Assembly: GCA_964444885.1 (NCBI GenBank)
Contig: CAYUIZ010000002.1
Location: 32,318-96,317 of the forward strand
DNA: 64,000 nt
Origin: CAYRGQ01 sp964444885
GTDB taxonomy: Bacteria; Bacteroidota; Bacteroidia; Sphingobacteriales; Sphingobacteriaceae
Direction of reading: 5' to 3'
How positions within the stretch are numbered: position 1 is the stretch's first letter; each line of letters starts with the position of its first letter. The position numbers and the translations under genes were made by a program. The notes beneath the pieces are model-generated. The model ran no database searches and had not been told where the DNA came from. It saw nothing but the letters and a program-made list of their open reading frames with translations. Positions 36,394 through 45,170 of this stretch are shown here, in pieces.

Positions 36394-37053
36394 ATGAAAG
36401 ACAAGAAGGCGCTGGTTTTTGGTGCAAGTGGGTTTATCGGCGGTCATCTGTTGCAGTATTTACTGGCGAGTGACGTCTATGCGAGCGTTATTGTTGTCGT
36501 ACGCCGATCCCTGAATATTTCGCACCCCAAACTGACGCAATATATCGGCGACCTCGATAGTCTTCCCTCCTTGAAGCATTTACTCATTGCTGACGACGTG
36601 TTCTGTGCCGTGGGCACCACGCGCAAGAAAACCCCTGACCGAACCGCGTATCGGCAGATCGATTACGGCTTGCCGGTTGCGGCGGCCCAGATCGGCAAGG
36701 AGAACGGTGCAACAGCCTTCTTTCTGGTGTCATCGGTGGGTGCTGATGCGGATTCCTCTGTGTTCTACCTCCGAACGAAGGGCGAGGCGGAGCGGGACAT
36801 CATCCGCCTTGGCTATGAGAGCACACATGTTTTCCGCCCTGCCGCCCTTACAGGCGCCCGCCAGGAATCGCGCCCGCTCGAAAAAGTGATGGGGTGGCTC
36901 TCCAAGGCCACGGCCTCGCTACTGCGCGGATCATGGAAGAAGTTTAGGCCCATCGATGGCCAATCCGTCGCCCTAGCCATGCACCGCACTGGACAGTCGG
37001 GCAGGAAAGGTGTACATTACTATTATTGGAACGAAATAACCGCATTGTTGTGA
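36394..37053 (+). CDS. NAD(P)-binding oxidoreductase, atypical SDR
   Basis: 219 residues. A Rossmann fold begins with LVFGASGFIGGHLL. The family runs through DDVFCAVGTTRKK, DYGLPVAAAQ, FFLVSSVGADA and the catalytic-like FYLRTKGEAE, to the YESTHVFRPAALTG strand. It resembles the HTATIP2/YwnB-type NAD(P)H-binding proteins, small atypical short-chain dehydrogenases of unknown substrate. Start at 36394 because the GxxGxxG motif follows directly. It overlaps the next gene by 4 bases. Confidence 0.85.
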   Translation: MKDKKALVFGASGFIGGHLLQYLLASDVYASVIVVVRRSLNISHPKLTQYIGDLDSLPSLKHLLIADDVFCAVGTTRKKTPDRTAYRQIDYGLPVAAAQIGKENGATAFFLVSSVGADADSSVFYLRTKGEAERDIIRLGYESTHVFRPAALTGARQESRPLEKVMGWLSKATASLLRGSWKKFRPIDGQSVALAMHRTGQSGRKGVHYYYWNEITALL

Positions 37054-38915
37054 GCATACTATCTACCGAAAAACTCGGCCATTCCTTTAACGATACCTGG
37101 CTGTTCAGGGATTTGAACTTTTCCTTGCACCGGGGCGACCGCGTTGCGCTGGTTGGAGTGAACGGTACCGGCAAGTCTTCGTTGCTCAAAATCCTGGCTG
37201 GGCAACTTGATCCCACCGCCGGACTGGTGGTTTCAGAAAAAGGAACGACGATAGGTTTTTTAGATCAAAACCCTGATTTTAAAGCGTTTACATCCGTCAA
37301 TGACTTTATTTATAGTGCAGATAATGCACAGCAAACATTGATTCGACAATACGAGGAGCTCCTGCATAGCCCAAATCCGGACTCCCAGGCGCTGCAGCGG
37401 TTGACCGACGAAATTTCGGCTATTAATGCGTGGGAATTCGAACTAAAAATCAGCACGGTACTCACCCGGCTGGGCATCAACGACTTCGAACAGACTATCG
37501 AAACCCTGTCCGGCGGACAACGCAAAAGGCTTGCGCTCGCCAAATTGCTGATCGACGAGCCCGACATATACATTTTGGACGAGCCCACCAACCATCTTGA
37601 TATCGAAACCATTGAATGGCTTGAAAAACTGCTTGTCTCCGGCGGAAAAACCGTTCTACTCGTTACCCACGACCGTTATTTTCTGGATACCGTATGCACC
37701 GAGGTCCGCGAACTCGATCGCGGGGTCGTCTATGGCTACAAGGGTAATTATGGCTACTTTCTGGAAAAAAAGTCCGAAAGGGAGGCAGCCGATCAACAGG
37801 TGGTGTTGAAGAGTAGGAACCTGCTCCGCAAGGAGCTGGAATGGATGCGGCGGCAGCCCAAAGCGCGAGGCACGAAATCAAAAGCCCGCATAGAAGCTTT
37901 CCACGAATTGGAGAAAAAAGCCCAAGAACCCACGGGCAAAAACCAAATCGACCTTTCCGTGAAAGTGGCTCGGCAAGGAGGAAAAATAGTGGAACTACAC
38001 AACGTGTCGAAATCCTTTGAGGGAACACACGTCATATCCAACTTTTCGTATGTTTTCAAAAAAGCGGACCGAATCGGCTTAGCTGGGAAAAACGGTACGG
38101 GAAAGAGTACTTTTCTGAATTTGCTTACCGGCGATATCGTTCCGGATGACGGTACCATAGAGCGGGGAGAGACCGTCACATTTGGCTACTACCGGCAAGA
38201 AGGTCTTGATGTGCGCGCCGATGAACGTGTAATCGACATCGTGAAAAACGTCGCCGACTATATCACGCTGGCCAATGGCGATACCATAACCGCCTCGCAG
38301 TTGCTTACCCTTTTCCTGTTTCCACCAGAGAAACAGTTTGGCTTTGCCAACAAATTAAGCGGGGGAGAACGCAAGCGTCTCCAGCTGATGCGCGTGCTCA
38401 TGAAGAACCCGAACTTCCTTATTCTTGATGAGCCGACCAACGATTTGGACATTGATACACTTAATGTGCTGGAGGACTTTCTTTTCAACTACCCCGGAGT
38501 CCTGGTCATGGTTTCCCACGACCGCTACCTGCTCGATAAATTGACCGATCAGCTATTCATTTTCGATGGCGAAGGAAAAATAACGGTCTACAATGGCAAT
38601 TATGCCGACTTCAAGGAGGAAGAAGTCCTCCGCGAAAAAGAGGCGAAGCGCAAAACGGAGGCCAAGAAAGCGAACGAAGCACCCTCACTTGCGCAGTCGG
38701 AGCGTAAGAAGCGGTCGTTTAAAGAACAACGGGAATACGAAACGGTGGAACAAGAGATCGAACAGATTGAAAAAGACATTGCTTCGCAAACCGAATTATT
38801 AACAAACACGCAAGACCATGTGCGTCTTGCGGAAATTGCCAGCAATCTGCAGCGCTTAAACGGACAGCTTGACGAGAAAACCCTGCGCTGGATGGAACTA
38901 GCGGAACTTGCATAA
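37050..38915 (+). CDS. ABC-F family ATPase
   Basis: 621 residues from GTG 37050, which overlaps the preceding TGA as GTGA; the frame opens 8 codons earlier at a TTG. Two ABC cassettes are present, Walker A motifs GVNGTGKSS and GKNGTGKST, signatures LSGGQRKRL and LSGGERKRL, and Walker B ILDEPTNHLDIE and ILDEPTNDLDID. A P-site linker separates them and a coiled-coil tail (about 530-621) ends the protein, as in Uup. No membrane domain. ABC-F proteins act on the ribosome in translation or on DNA/ribosome quality control. Confidence 0.93.
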   Translation: MSILSTEKLGHSFNDTWLFRDLNFSLHRGDRVALVGVNGTGKSSLLKILAGQLDPTAGLVVSEKGTTIGFLDQNPDFKAFTSVNDFIYSADNAQQTLIRQYEELLHSPNPDSQALQRLTDEISAINAWEFELKISTVLTRLGINDFEQTIETLSGGQRKRLALAKLLIDEPDIYILDEPTNHLDIETIEWLEKLLVSGGKTVLLVTHDRYFLDTVCTEVRELDRGVVYGYKGNYGYFLEKKSEREAADQQVVLKSRNLLRKELEWMRRQPKARGTKSKARIEAFHELEKKAQEPTGKNQIDLSVKVARQGGKIVELHNVSKSFEGTHVISNFSYVFKKADRIGLAGKNGTGKSTFLNLLTGDIVPDDGTIERGETVTFGYYRQEGLDVRADERVIDIVKNVADYITLANGDTITASQLLTLFLFPPEKQFGFANKLSGGERKRLQLMRVLMKNPNFLILDEPTNDLDIDTLNVLEDFLFNYPGVLVMVSHDRYLLDKLTDQLFIFDGEGKITVYNGNYADFKEEEVLREKEAKRKTEAKKANEAPSLAQSERKKRSFKEQREYETVEQEIEQIEKDIASQTELLTNTQDHVRLAEIASNLQRLNGQLDEKTLRWMELAELA

Positions 38916-38926
38916 CTTTAACAACA

Positions 38927-38942
38927 TGTTCCACGTGGAACA
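38927..38942. other. parS-like partition site 1
   Basis: TGTTCCACGTGGAACA, a perfect 16-bp palindrome (18 bp with flanking A/T). It fits the broadly conserved ParB target, which centres on CACGTG with TGTT/AACA ends. It lies 12 bases after the ABC-F gene. Confidence 0.8.
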
Positions 38943-38963
38943 TCGCTATCAGAAACTAATAAA

Positions 38964-38979
38964 TGTTCCACGTGGAACA
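38964..38979. other. parS-like partition site 2
   Basis: A second exact copy of the same 16-bp palindrome, 37 bp centre to centre from the first. It starts inside the in-frame ATG at 38963, so a longer MnmG would begin MFHVEH; I take it as a partition site in the mnmG leader. Confidence 0.8.
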
Positions 38980-38989
38980 TAACCAAAAG

Positions 38990-40849
38990 ATGTTTAAAAA
39001 ATACAATGTTATCGTCGTAGGTGCGGGCCATGCCGGCTGTGAGGCTGCGGCTGCTGCGGCCAATTTAGGTTCCTCTGTGTTGTTGATTACAATGAACATG
39101 GGAACCATTGCCCAAATGAGCTGTAATCCGGCAATGGGCGGTGTGGCGAAGGGCCAAATCGTACGTGAGATAGACGCGTTGGGTGGATATTCGGGCATTA
39201 TAGCCGATAAATCGACTATACAGTTCCGTATGCTCAACCTATCCAAAGGTCCGGCCATGTGGAGCCCGAGATCCCAAAACGACCGGATGCGCTTTGCCGA
39301 GGCCTGGCGCCTGCAACTGGAAGCTATCCCCAACCTCGATATGTGGCAAGACACCGTTAAAGAGCTTATTATCGACGGTGACCGCGTTGCTGGCGTCGTG
39401 ACGTCACTGGGAATCCGCATCGAATGTGACGCCGTGGTGCTCACGAACGGTACGTTTCTAAACGGGATCATTCACATTGGCGAAAAGAAGTTCGGTGGGG
39501 GCCGAACAGGTGAAAAATCGGCCACCGGACTGACTGAACAACTGGTTTCCTTGGGTTTTGAAGCCGGCCGGATGAAAACCGGTACGCCTCCCCGTATCGA
39601 CGGCCGAAGCTTGGATTACACCCGTATGGAAGAGCAGTGGGGCGATGATAACCCGGGGCGGTTCTCCTTTACCGCAGTTGATCGACCAAACGAGAAACGT
39701 TGTTGCTGGATAACGTACACCAACGACCGTGTGCACGAAATCCTCCGTGAAGGTTTCGAAAAATCACCGATGTTCGCTGGCCGCATCAAAGGCCTCGGCC
39801 CCCGATATTGCCCGTCTATCGAAGACAAAATAAACCGCTTCGCGGAACGCGACCGCCACCAGCTTTTTGTCGAACCTGAAGGGCTTGACACGGTAGAAAT
39901 CTATGTCAACGGTTTTTCCACCTCCCTTCCTGAAGATATACAGCTGAAAGCCCTTCGTCTGGTACCGGGTTTCGAAAACGCCAAGATGTACCGGCCGGGC
40001 TATGCAATCGAATATGACTTCTTCCCGCCCATGCAACTCGATCTAACCCTCGAAACATTAACGATAAAACACCTCTTTTTCGCCGGCCAAATCAATGGTA
40101 CCACCGGATACGAAGAGGCCGGAAGCCAGGGATTGATCGCCGGCATCAACGCCCACCAGCGCATTAATGACCAACACGAGCTTATTTTAAAGCGTTCGGA
40201 ATCGTATATCGGCGTGTTGATCGATGATTTGGTGACCAAAGGAACGGAGGAGCCCTACCGCATGTTTACTTCACGGGCCGAACATCGCCTGCTTTTAAGG
40301 CAAGACAATGCCGATGAACGCCTTACTCCAATCGCCCACAAACTCGGTTTGGCAAGTGATTCCCGCATGGAAGCGGTCACACAGAAAATAAATGAAGCAG
40401 CGGACTTAGTCAAATTCATCCGAAATAAATCGGTTGAGCCGGCGTCAATCAATCCTGTATTAGAGCGCCTCGGATCAGCCCCCTTAACGCAAAAGACGAA
40501 ACTGTTCAATCTGCTTACCCGACCGCAAGTTCATATCAACGACTTAGCGGAAGCCGATACAGCACTTAAGCAACTTCTGGAAAGCCATTCCGCGGAGGCC
40601 GTTGAACAATCGGAGATTATGGTGAAATACGATGCCTACTTTGCGAAGGAGCAGCAGATCGTAGACAAAATGAAGAAGATGGAAGATCAGGAAATTAATC
40701 CGGATTTTGACTACCACACGCTGGTGTCGCTCTCCAAAGAGGCGCGCGAAAAACTCATCCGAGTAAAACCTCGCACGTTGGGTCAGGCATCTCGTATTTC
40801 GGGTGTTTCACCTTCGGATATTTCAGTTTTGATGGTTCATTTAGGTTAA
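38990..40849 (+). CDS. mnmG: tRNA uridine-5-carboxymethylaminomethyl modification enzyme MnmG
   Basis: 619 residues from ATG 38990, just before the FAD-binding motif VIVVGAGHAGCEAA; an upstream in-frame ATG at 38963 would add nine residues encoded by the parS palindrome. Other family motifs: CNPAMGGVAKGQIVREIDALGG, MKTGTPPRI, GYEEAGSQGLIAGINA and RAEHRLLLRQDNAD, plus the C-terminal helical domain. With MnmE it makes cmnm5U at the wobble position of certain tRNAs. Its place next to parS recalls the conserved gidA-gidB-parA-parB origin neighbourhood. Confidence 0.95.
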   Translation: MFKKYNVIVVGAGHAGCEAAAAAANLGSSVLLITMNMGTIAQMSCNPAMGGVAKGQIVREIDALGGYSGIIADKSTIQFRMLNLSKGPAMWSPRSQNDRMRFAEAWRLQLEAIPNLDMWQDTVKELIIDGDRVAGVVTSLGIRIECDAVVLTNGTFLNGIIHIGEKKFGGGRTGEKSATGLTEQLVSLGFEAGRMKTGTPPRIDGRSLDYTRMEEQWGDDNPGRFSFTAVDRPNEKRCCWITYTNDRVHEILREGFEKSPMFAGRIKGLGPRYCPSIEDKINRFAERDRHQLFVEPEGLDTVEIYVNGFSTSLPEDIQLKALRLVPGFENAKMYRPGYAIEYDFFPPMQLDLTLETLTIKHLFFAGQINGTTGYEEAGSQGLIAGINAHQRINDQHELILKRSESYIGVLIDDLVTKGTEEPYRMFTSRAEHRLLLRQDNADERLTPIAHKLGLASDSRMEAVTQKINEAADLVKFIRNKSVEPASINPVLERLGSAPLTQKTKLFNLLTRPQVHINDLAEADTALKQLLESHSAEAVEQSEIMVKYDAYFAKEQQIVDKMKKMEDQEINPDFDYHTLVSLSKEAREKLIRVKPRTLGQASRISGVSPSDISVLMVHLG

Positions 40850-40929
40850 GTGTCTGAATTTCAAATAATTAACTATTAAAAAAGACAACCTCGTTTCGTT
40901 ACGTATAAACGCACTTTTTGATTTCTACG

Positions 40930-42594
40930 ATGTCAGGTTCCAGAAACAAACAAAATCGCTCTAATCGCTTAAAAACGGCCAATTTTCAAACTTGGTTAAT
41001 TTTAGGGTTTTTTTCGGCCTTGCTGTTGTCAACGTGGCAGTGCGCGAGCATACAACGACCGACGGGGGGACCAAAAGATTCCATCCCGCCTTCGGTCGTG
41101 GAGGAGCTACCACAGAACCTGACCCGGAATTTGGATGTTGAGAAAATCATCATCGAATTTGACGAATTTGTTAAATTGGTCAACGACTACCAAGAAATCA
41201 CCTTATCCCCGGAAATGCCCAGTCGTCCGGAATTCCGCATTCGCCGCCGCAACCTGGAAATCACTTTGCCCGATTCCTTGGAAGAAAACACGACCTACAC
41301 GATCAACTTTGGGAAGGCCGTACAAGACGTCAACGAAAGCAATCCTTTGTTGAACTACACCTATGTTTTCTCTACCGGTGATGTCATCGACTCCCTATCC
41401 ATCTCGGGTCGGGTTGTCAATGCCCTGACCAAAGTACCTGAGAAGGAAATCACGGTGATGCTCATACCGGTTCGCCAGGATTCCATATTCGGTAAATCAA
41501 GACCCAATATTTTTACGCAAACCGACACTGCCGGATATTACGAGCTCAACTACCTCCGCGAAGAAGCCTACCGCATTTATGCGCTTAAGGAAGAAAACAA
41601 TGACCGAATCTATAACGCGCCTACGGAACTGATCGGCTTTTTGGTCGACTCCATTTACTTGGATACCACCCTGACTAACATTAATTTGGAAATTTTTAGG
41701 CAAATCCCAGACAACTTCCGGAATCTTGACCGTACGATCGAAACAAATGGCCGTATTGGCTTTATCTTTAACCGCCCGATGAAGGACACGGAAATCGACA
41801 TCATCGCTCCAGCGGCATTAAATTCAGACAAGATTGTCGAGTTTGCGCCAACGCTTGATAGTGCGACCATGTGGGTGAATACGCTTGATTTCGACTCCCT
41901 GCAGGTTCGTTTTATTGAGGCCGGACAAGCCCTTGACACGGTGACCATGCGACCCGGCCGCAACGTAAAATATGACCGGGATTTTCTCATCCTCGATAAC
42001 CTTGATCGCAGCCGGGTAAACCGCGTGAAGCATTTGGTCCTGAAAGCGGGGTCACCTGTAAGCGCGATCGACCGTAATAGCATCGTACTCCTGGAAGATT
42101 CCATTCCCCGCACCACCTATCAGCTGGTAGCCGACACGTCGGCCGCCCGCCAGTACATCCTGCGCTACAATTGGCGGCCCCAACGCAACTACTCCTTGGA
42201 AATTCAGGAAGGCGCATTTACAGGCTACTTTGGCGACAAAAACAAAGCCCATACACTAGCCTTTACGCTAGACGACAGCGACGCCTACGGCGACATTGTT
42301 TTCCAAGTAGAAGTGCCCGATACGACGCAGCAATACATACTGGAACTCACGAACGATAAAAAGGATTTTGTTTACCGACGGGTAATCCTGAGTGAAAGTC
42401 AGGAGATCGAATTTAAACAACTTTTAGCGGGCAAATACACCCTCCGGGTCATTTACGACGAAAATCGGAATGGCGAGTGGGATTCGGGGCATGTGCAACA
42501 AAAACGTCAACCGGAACGTATTTGGTATATTGGCAAAGAATTCATCATCCGCGCCAATTGGGAACAATCGGACAAAATAACGATACCTAAATAA
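40930..42594 (+). CDS. Ig-like domain lipoprotein of Bacteroidota
   Basis: 554 residues from ATG 40930. An N-terminal hydrophobic stretch ends in a lipobox-like WQC, followed by the family-typical ASIQRPTGGPKD. A Big_5-like Ig domain (about 45-140, SVVEELPQNL, IIIEFDEFV, TYTINFGKAVQD, YVFSTGDVID) leads to a carboxypeptidase-regulatory-like domain and a C-terminal FRIWYIGKEF-type end. The family is widespread and conserved in Bacteroidota but its function is unknown; an envelope role is likely from the lipid anchor. Confidence 0.82.
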   Translation: MSGSRNKQNRSNRLKTANFQTWLILGFFSALLLSTWQCASIQRPTGGPKDSIPPSVVEELPQNLTRNLDVEKIIIEFDEFVKLVNDYQEITLSPEMPSRPEFRIRRRNLEITLPDSLEENTTYTINFGKAVQDVNESNPLLNYTYVFSTGDVIDSLSISGRVVNALTKVPEKEITVMLIPVRQDSIFGKSRPNIFTQTDTAGYYELNYLREEAYRIYALKEENNDRIYNAPTELIGFLVDSIYLDTTLTNINLEIFRQIPDNFRNLDRTIETNGRIGFIFNRPMKDTEIDIIAPAALNSDKIVEFAPTLDSATMWVNTLDFDSLQVRFIEAGQALDTVTMRPGRNVKYDRDFLILDNLDRSRVNRVKHLVLKAGSPVSAIDRNSIVLLEDSIPRTTYQLVADTSAARQYILRYNWRPQRNYSLEIQEGAFTGYFGDKNKAHTLAFTLDDSDAYGDIVFQVEVPDTTQQYILELTNDKKDFVYRRVILSESQEIEFKQLLAGKYTLRVIYDENRNGEWDSGHVQQKRQPERIWYIGKEFIIRANWEQSDKITIPK

Positions 42595-42597
42595 GGC

Positions 42598-43107
42598 CTA
42601 GCCAAACCAACCCGCGTACATGACGTAGTTGTGTGGCAATTGCTCAAGCATCACGCGCTGTTCGTCCGTAATTGGCTTAATCTTCCGCGCGGGTACTCCA
42701 GCGTAAATGAACCCGCTTTCGCACCGGGTATTTTCGAGCACAACGGCTCCGGCTGCAATAATAACGTAGTCTTCTACCACCGCGTGATCCATCACAATGG
42801 CTCCCATTCCCACCAAAATATGATTTTGAAGGATACACCCATGTACCATCGCTTGGTGCCCGATATTTACATAATCGCCTATCTCGGTCGGGGCTTTCTG
42901 ATAGGTACAATGAATAACCGCCCCATCCTGTATATTGCAATACTTGCCCACCCGAATGTAATTGACATCCCCCCGAACAACTGCATTAAACCATACCGAG
43001 CACTTCTCCCCGAGAACGACGTCGCCTACAATCGTCGCGTTTTCAGCGACATAACAGTCGGCCGGAATAGTTGGTAATACGCCTTTAACCGGCAAAATAA
43101 GTGGCAT
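42598..43107 (-). CDS. Gamma-carbonic anhydrase family protein
   Basis: 169 residues of left-handed beta-helix hexapeptide repeats (VAENATIVGDVVLG, GAVIHCTYQ, VNIGHQAMVHGCIL). The His ligands of the zinc site are in IHCT, GHQAMVHG. The protein resembles YrdA/PaaY. Activity as a carbonic anhydrase is variable in this family. It converges on the preceding lipoprotein gene with only 3 bases between stops. Confidence 0.88.
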   Translation of the reverse strand: MPLILPVKGVLPTIPADCYVAENATIVGDVVLGEKCSVWFNAVVRGDVNYIRVGKYCNIQDGAVIHCTYQKAPTEIGDYVNIGHQAMVHGCILQNHILVGMGAIVMDHAVVEDYVIIAAGAVVLENTRCESGFIYAGVPARKIKPITDEQRVMLEQLPHNYVMYAGWFG

Positions 43108-43127
43108 TCGTTTGAATCTTTACAAGT

Positions 43128-44714
43128 TTATAAAACAGTATCGTGCAAGGTGTTTGCCGGTTTGGGATAATCGGTCGTGTAATGCAGGCCCCGGCTCTCC
43201 TTGCGGGCCACCGCTGACTTGATAACCAAATAAGCGACCTGAATCACATTGCGCAATTCGCACAACTTAACGGACAACTTCGTGTTTTTATAAAAACTGT
43301 CGGTCTCTTCATACAGCAAACGCAACCGCCACAACGCACGTTCCAACCGAAAATCAGACCGTACGATACCCACATAATCGCTCATCACTTTTTGTACCTC
43401 ACGCAAGTTGTGCGTGACCAAGATCTCCTCATTCGACAGCACCGTATTGGAATCGTCCCAGTCAGGAATCTCGGTCGGCATAGGCAGACCATCCAAATTC
43501 GCGATGGCATGTTCGTAAATCCGATGTGCAAACACCGCGGCTTCGAGCAACGAATTGGAAGCTAATCGATTAGCCCCATGCAAACCCGTAGAAGCACATT
43601 CGCCACACGCATAAAGTCTGTTAATGCTCGACCGACCGTTCAAATCGACCATCACGCCACCGCATAGGTAGTGGGCCGCTGGCGTCACCGGAATATAATC
43701 ACGGGACATGTCAAGGCCAACAGACAAACATTTCGCGTAAATATTCGGGAAATGATTTAGAATTTCGGACTTCTGCCGATGCGTGATATCTAAATACACG
43801 AAGTCATCACCGGATCGCTTCATCTCCGAATCGATCGCCCTCGCAACAATATCGCGCGGTGCCAGGGATCCCCGTTCGTCATATTCCGACATAAATTCCT
43901 CGCCGGTCCGCCGACGCAATACCCCCCCGAACCCACGGACAGCTTCCGAAACTAGAAACGCCGGATACTCACCCGGATTGTATAATGCCGTTGGGTGAAA
44001 CTGAATAAACTCCATATTCCGCACTCTCCCCTTCGCCCGGTACACCATCGCGATGCCGTCGCCGGTGGCAATAACCGGGTTGGTCGTACTCGAATAAACA
44101 TGCCCAGCACCGCCCGTAGCCATCACAGTCACTTTACTCAACAGCTTTTCAACACGGTTATCCACGGTATTCAGCGCATATATCCCATAGCATTCGATAT
44201 CGGCAGAGTGTCTGTCCACAAAAATACCTAGGTGATGCTGCGTGACGATATCAATAGCAAAATAGTGAGTAAGTATTTCAATATTAGGATGTTCATTGAC
44301 CCTTTCCAGCAATGCACGCTCAATCTCAAACCCAGTAATATCCTTATAATGCAACACACGATGTGCGGAGTGGCCGCCTTCTTTCGCTAGATCGTATTCT
44401 CCAAAACCGGTCTTATCGAAATTCGCTCCATAGGCAATCAGCTCGTCGATGCGCTTTGGCCCCTCGCGCACCACATTTTCCACAACTTCCACATTGCACA
44501 AGCCGTCGCCAGCCACCAGTGTATCAGCGATATGGTTCTCAAACGTATCCGCTTTATCCACAACCACGGCTACACCGCCTTGGGCATACTTCGTATTCGA
44601 CTCATCCTCGTTGGATTTTGTAACGATAAGCACTTTACCGTGGTTAGCCGCTTTTAAGGCGAAGCTTAAACCGGCTATTCCGGAACCAACCACTAAAAAA
44701 TCCGTTGTTCTCAT
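43128..44714 (-). CDS. nadB: L-aspartate oxidase
   Basis: 528 residues. FAD-binding motif LVVGSGIAGLSFALKAA at the N-terminus, TKYAQGGVAVV, GGHSAHRVLHYKDITG, EFIQFHPTALY, HYLCGGVMVDLNGR and GLHGANRLASNSLLEA all identify NadB. It oxidises aspartate to iminoaspartate, the first step of de novo NAD synthesis, and supplies NadA encoded divergently. An exact DnaA-box sequence (44554-44562) and a one-mismatch copy (44158-44166) fall inside it. Confidence 0.96.
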   Translation of the reverse strand: MRTTDFLVVGSGIAGLSFALKAANHGKVLIVTKSNEDESNTKYAQGGVAVVVDKADTFENHIADTLVAGDGLCNVEVVENVVREGPKRIDELIAYGANFDKTGFGEYDLAKEGGHSAHRVLHYKDITGFEIERALLERVNEHPNIEILTHYFAIDIVTQHHLGIFVDRHSADIECYGIYALNTVDNRVEKLLSKVTVMATGGAGHVYSSTTNPVIATGDGIAMVYRAKGRVRNMEFIQFHPTALYNPGEYPAFLVSEAVRGFGGVLRRRTGEEFMSEYDERGSLAPRDIVARAIDSEMKRSGDDFVYLDITHRQKSEILNHFPNIYAKCLSVGLDMSRDYIPVTPAAHYLCGGVMVDLNGRSSINRLYACGECASTGLHGANRLASNSLLEAAVFAHRIYEHAIANLDGLPMPTEIPDWDDSNTVLSNEEILVTHNLREVQKVMSDYVGIVRSDFRLERALWRLRLLYEETDSFYKNTKLSVKLCELRNVIQVAYLVIKSAVARKESRGLHYTTDYPKPANTLHDTVL

Positions 44715-44936
44715 CAGGGGATACTATTAATAGCGCGTTAAATGATGTGCAAAAGATGTTGAAGGTATGTATACAACTCGTTGAATAAAAATGATAACTC
44801 TGCGCATTCCACAATTCCATGAAAAACGGACGCGGTTACCAAAAGTTATCCCGCTAAAACCGACCGACTATCCACAGCGCCGAACCGACAAACATTAGAC
44901 ATCCTATTCTGGAAAAAATATTCCGATAATTTAAAA

Positions 44937-44955
44937 TCGATTGAAAACCAATCGA
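44937..44955. repeat. Inverted repeat in the nadB/nadA gap
   Basis: TCGATTG, five bases AAAAC, then CAATCGA: a perfect 7-bp stem in the AT-rich part of the gap. It may be a protein-binding site or part of a duplex-unwinding region. Confidence 0.5.
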
Positions 44956-45136
44956 ATCATATAAAATTAATGTTAATAAATTGTTTACAAATCACCATTA
45001 CCGAATTTTCAAAATATAAATGATGCGTGTTGTCCACAAAACTAACACACTAACAAACAATAAAACTATTTATATAAAATATTATTATTACTTATTGGTG
45101 ATGTTTAAAACCGAAATCCAAATCATTTTGTTTGCC

Positions 45137-45144
45137 TACCTTTG
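45137..45144 (+). promoter_or_regulatory. -7 element TACCTTTG upstream of nadA
   Basis: TACCTTTG matches TAnnTTTG and lies 26 bases before the nadA ATG, inside the longer frame, which supports the start at 45171. Confidence 0.5.
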
Positions 45145-45170
45145 CAATACCAAAAAACGAAAGCAACAAA

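Larger units (their letters stand above)
44715..45170. other. AT-rich divergent gap nadB/nadA, possible replication origin
   Basis: 456 bp without a gene. The right half (44900-45130) is strongly AT-rich. CTATCCACA (44868-44876) and TTGTCCACA (45030-45038) each differ by one base from the DnaA box TTATCCACA, and TTATCCCGC (44846-44854) is weaker. With the exact box in nadB these lie in the same orientation. The parS pair is 6 kb away. This looks like a candidate oriC but could also be only a promoter region for the NAD genes. Confidence 0.35.
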
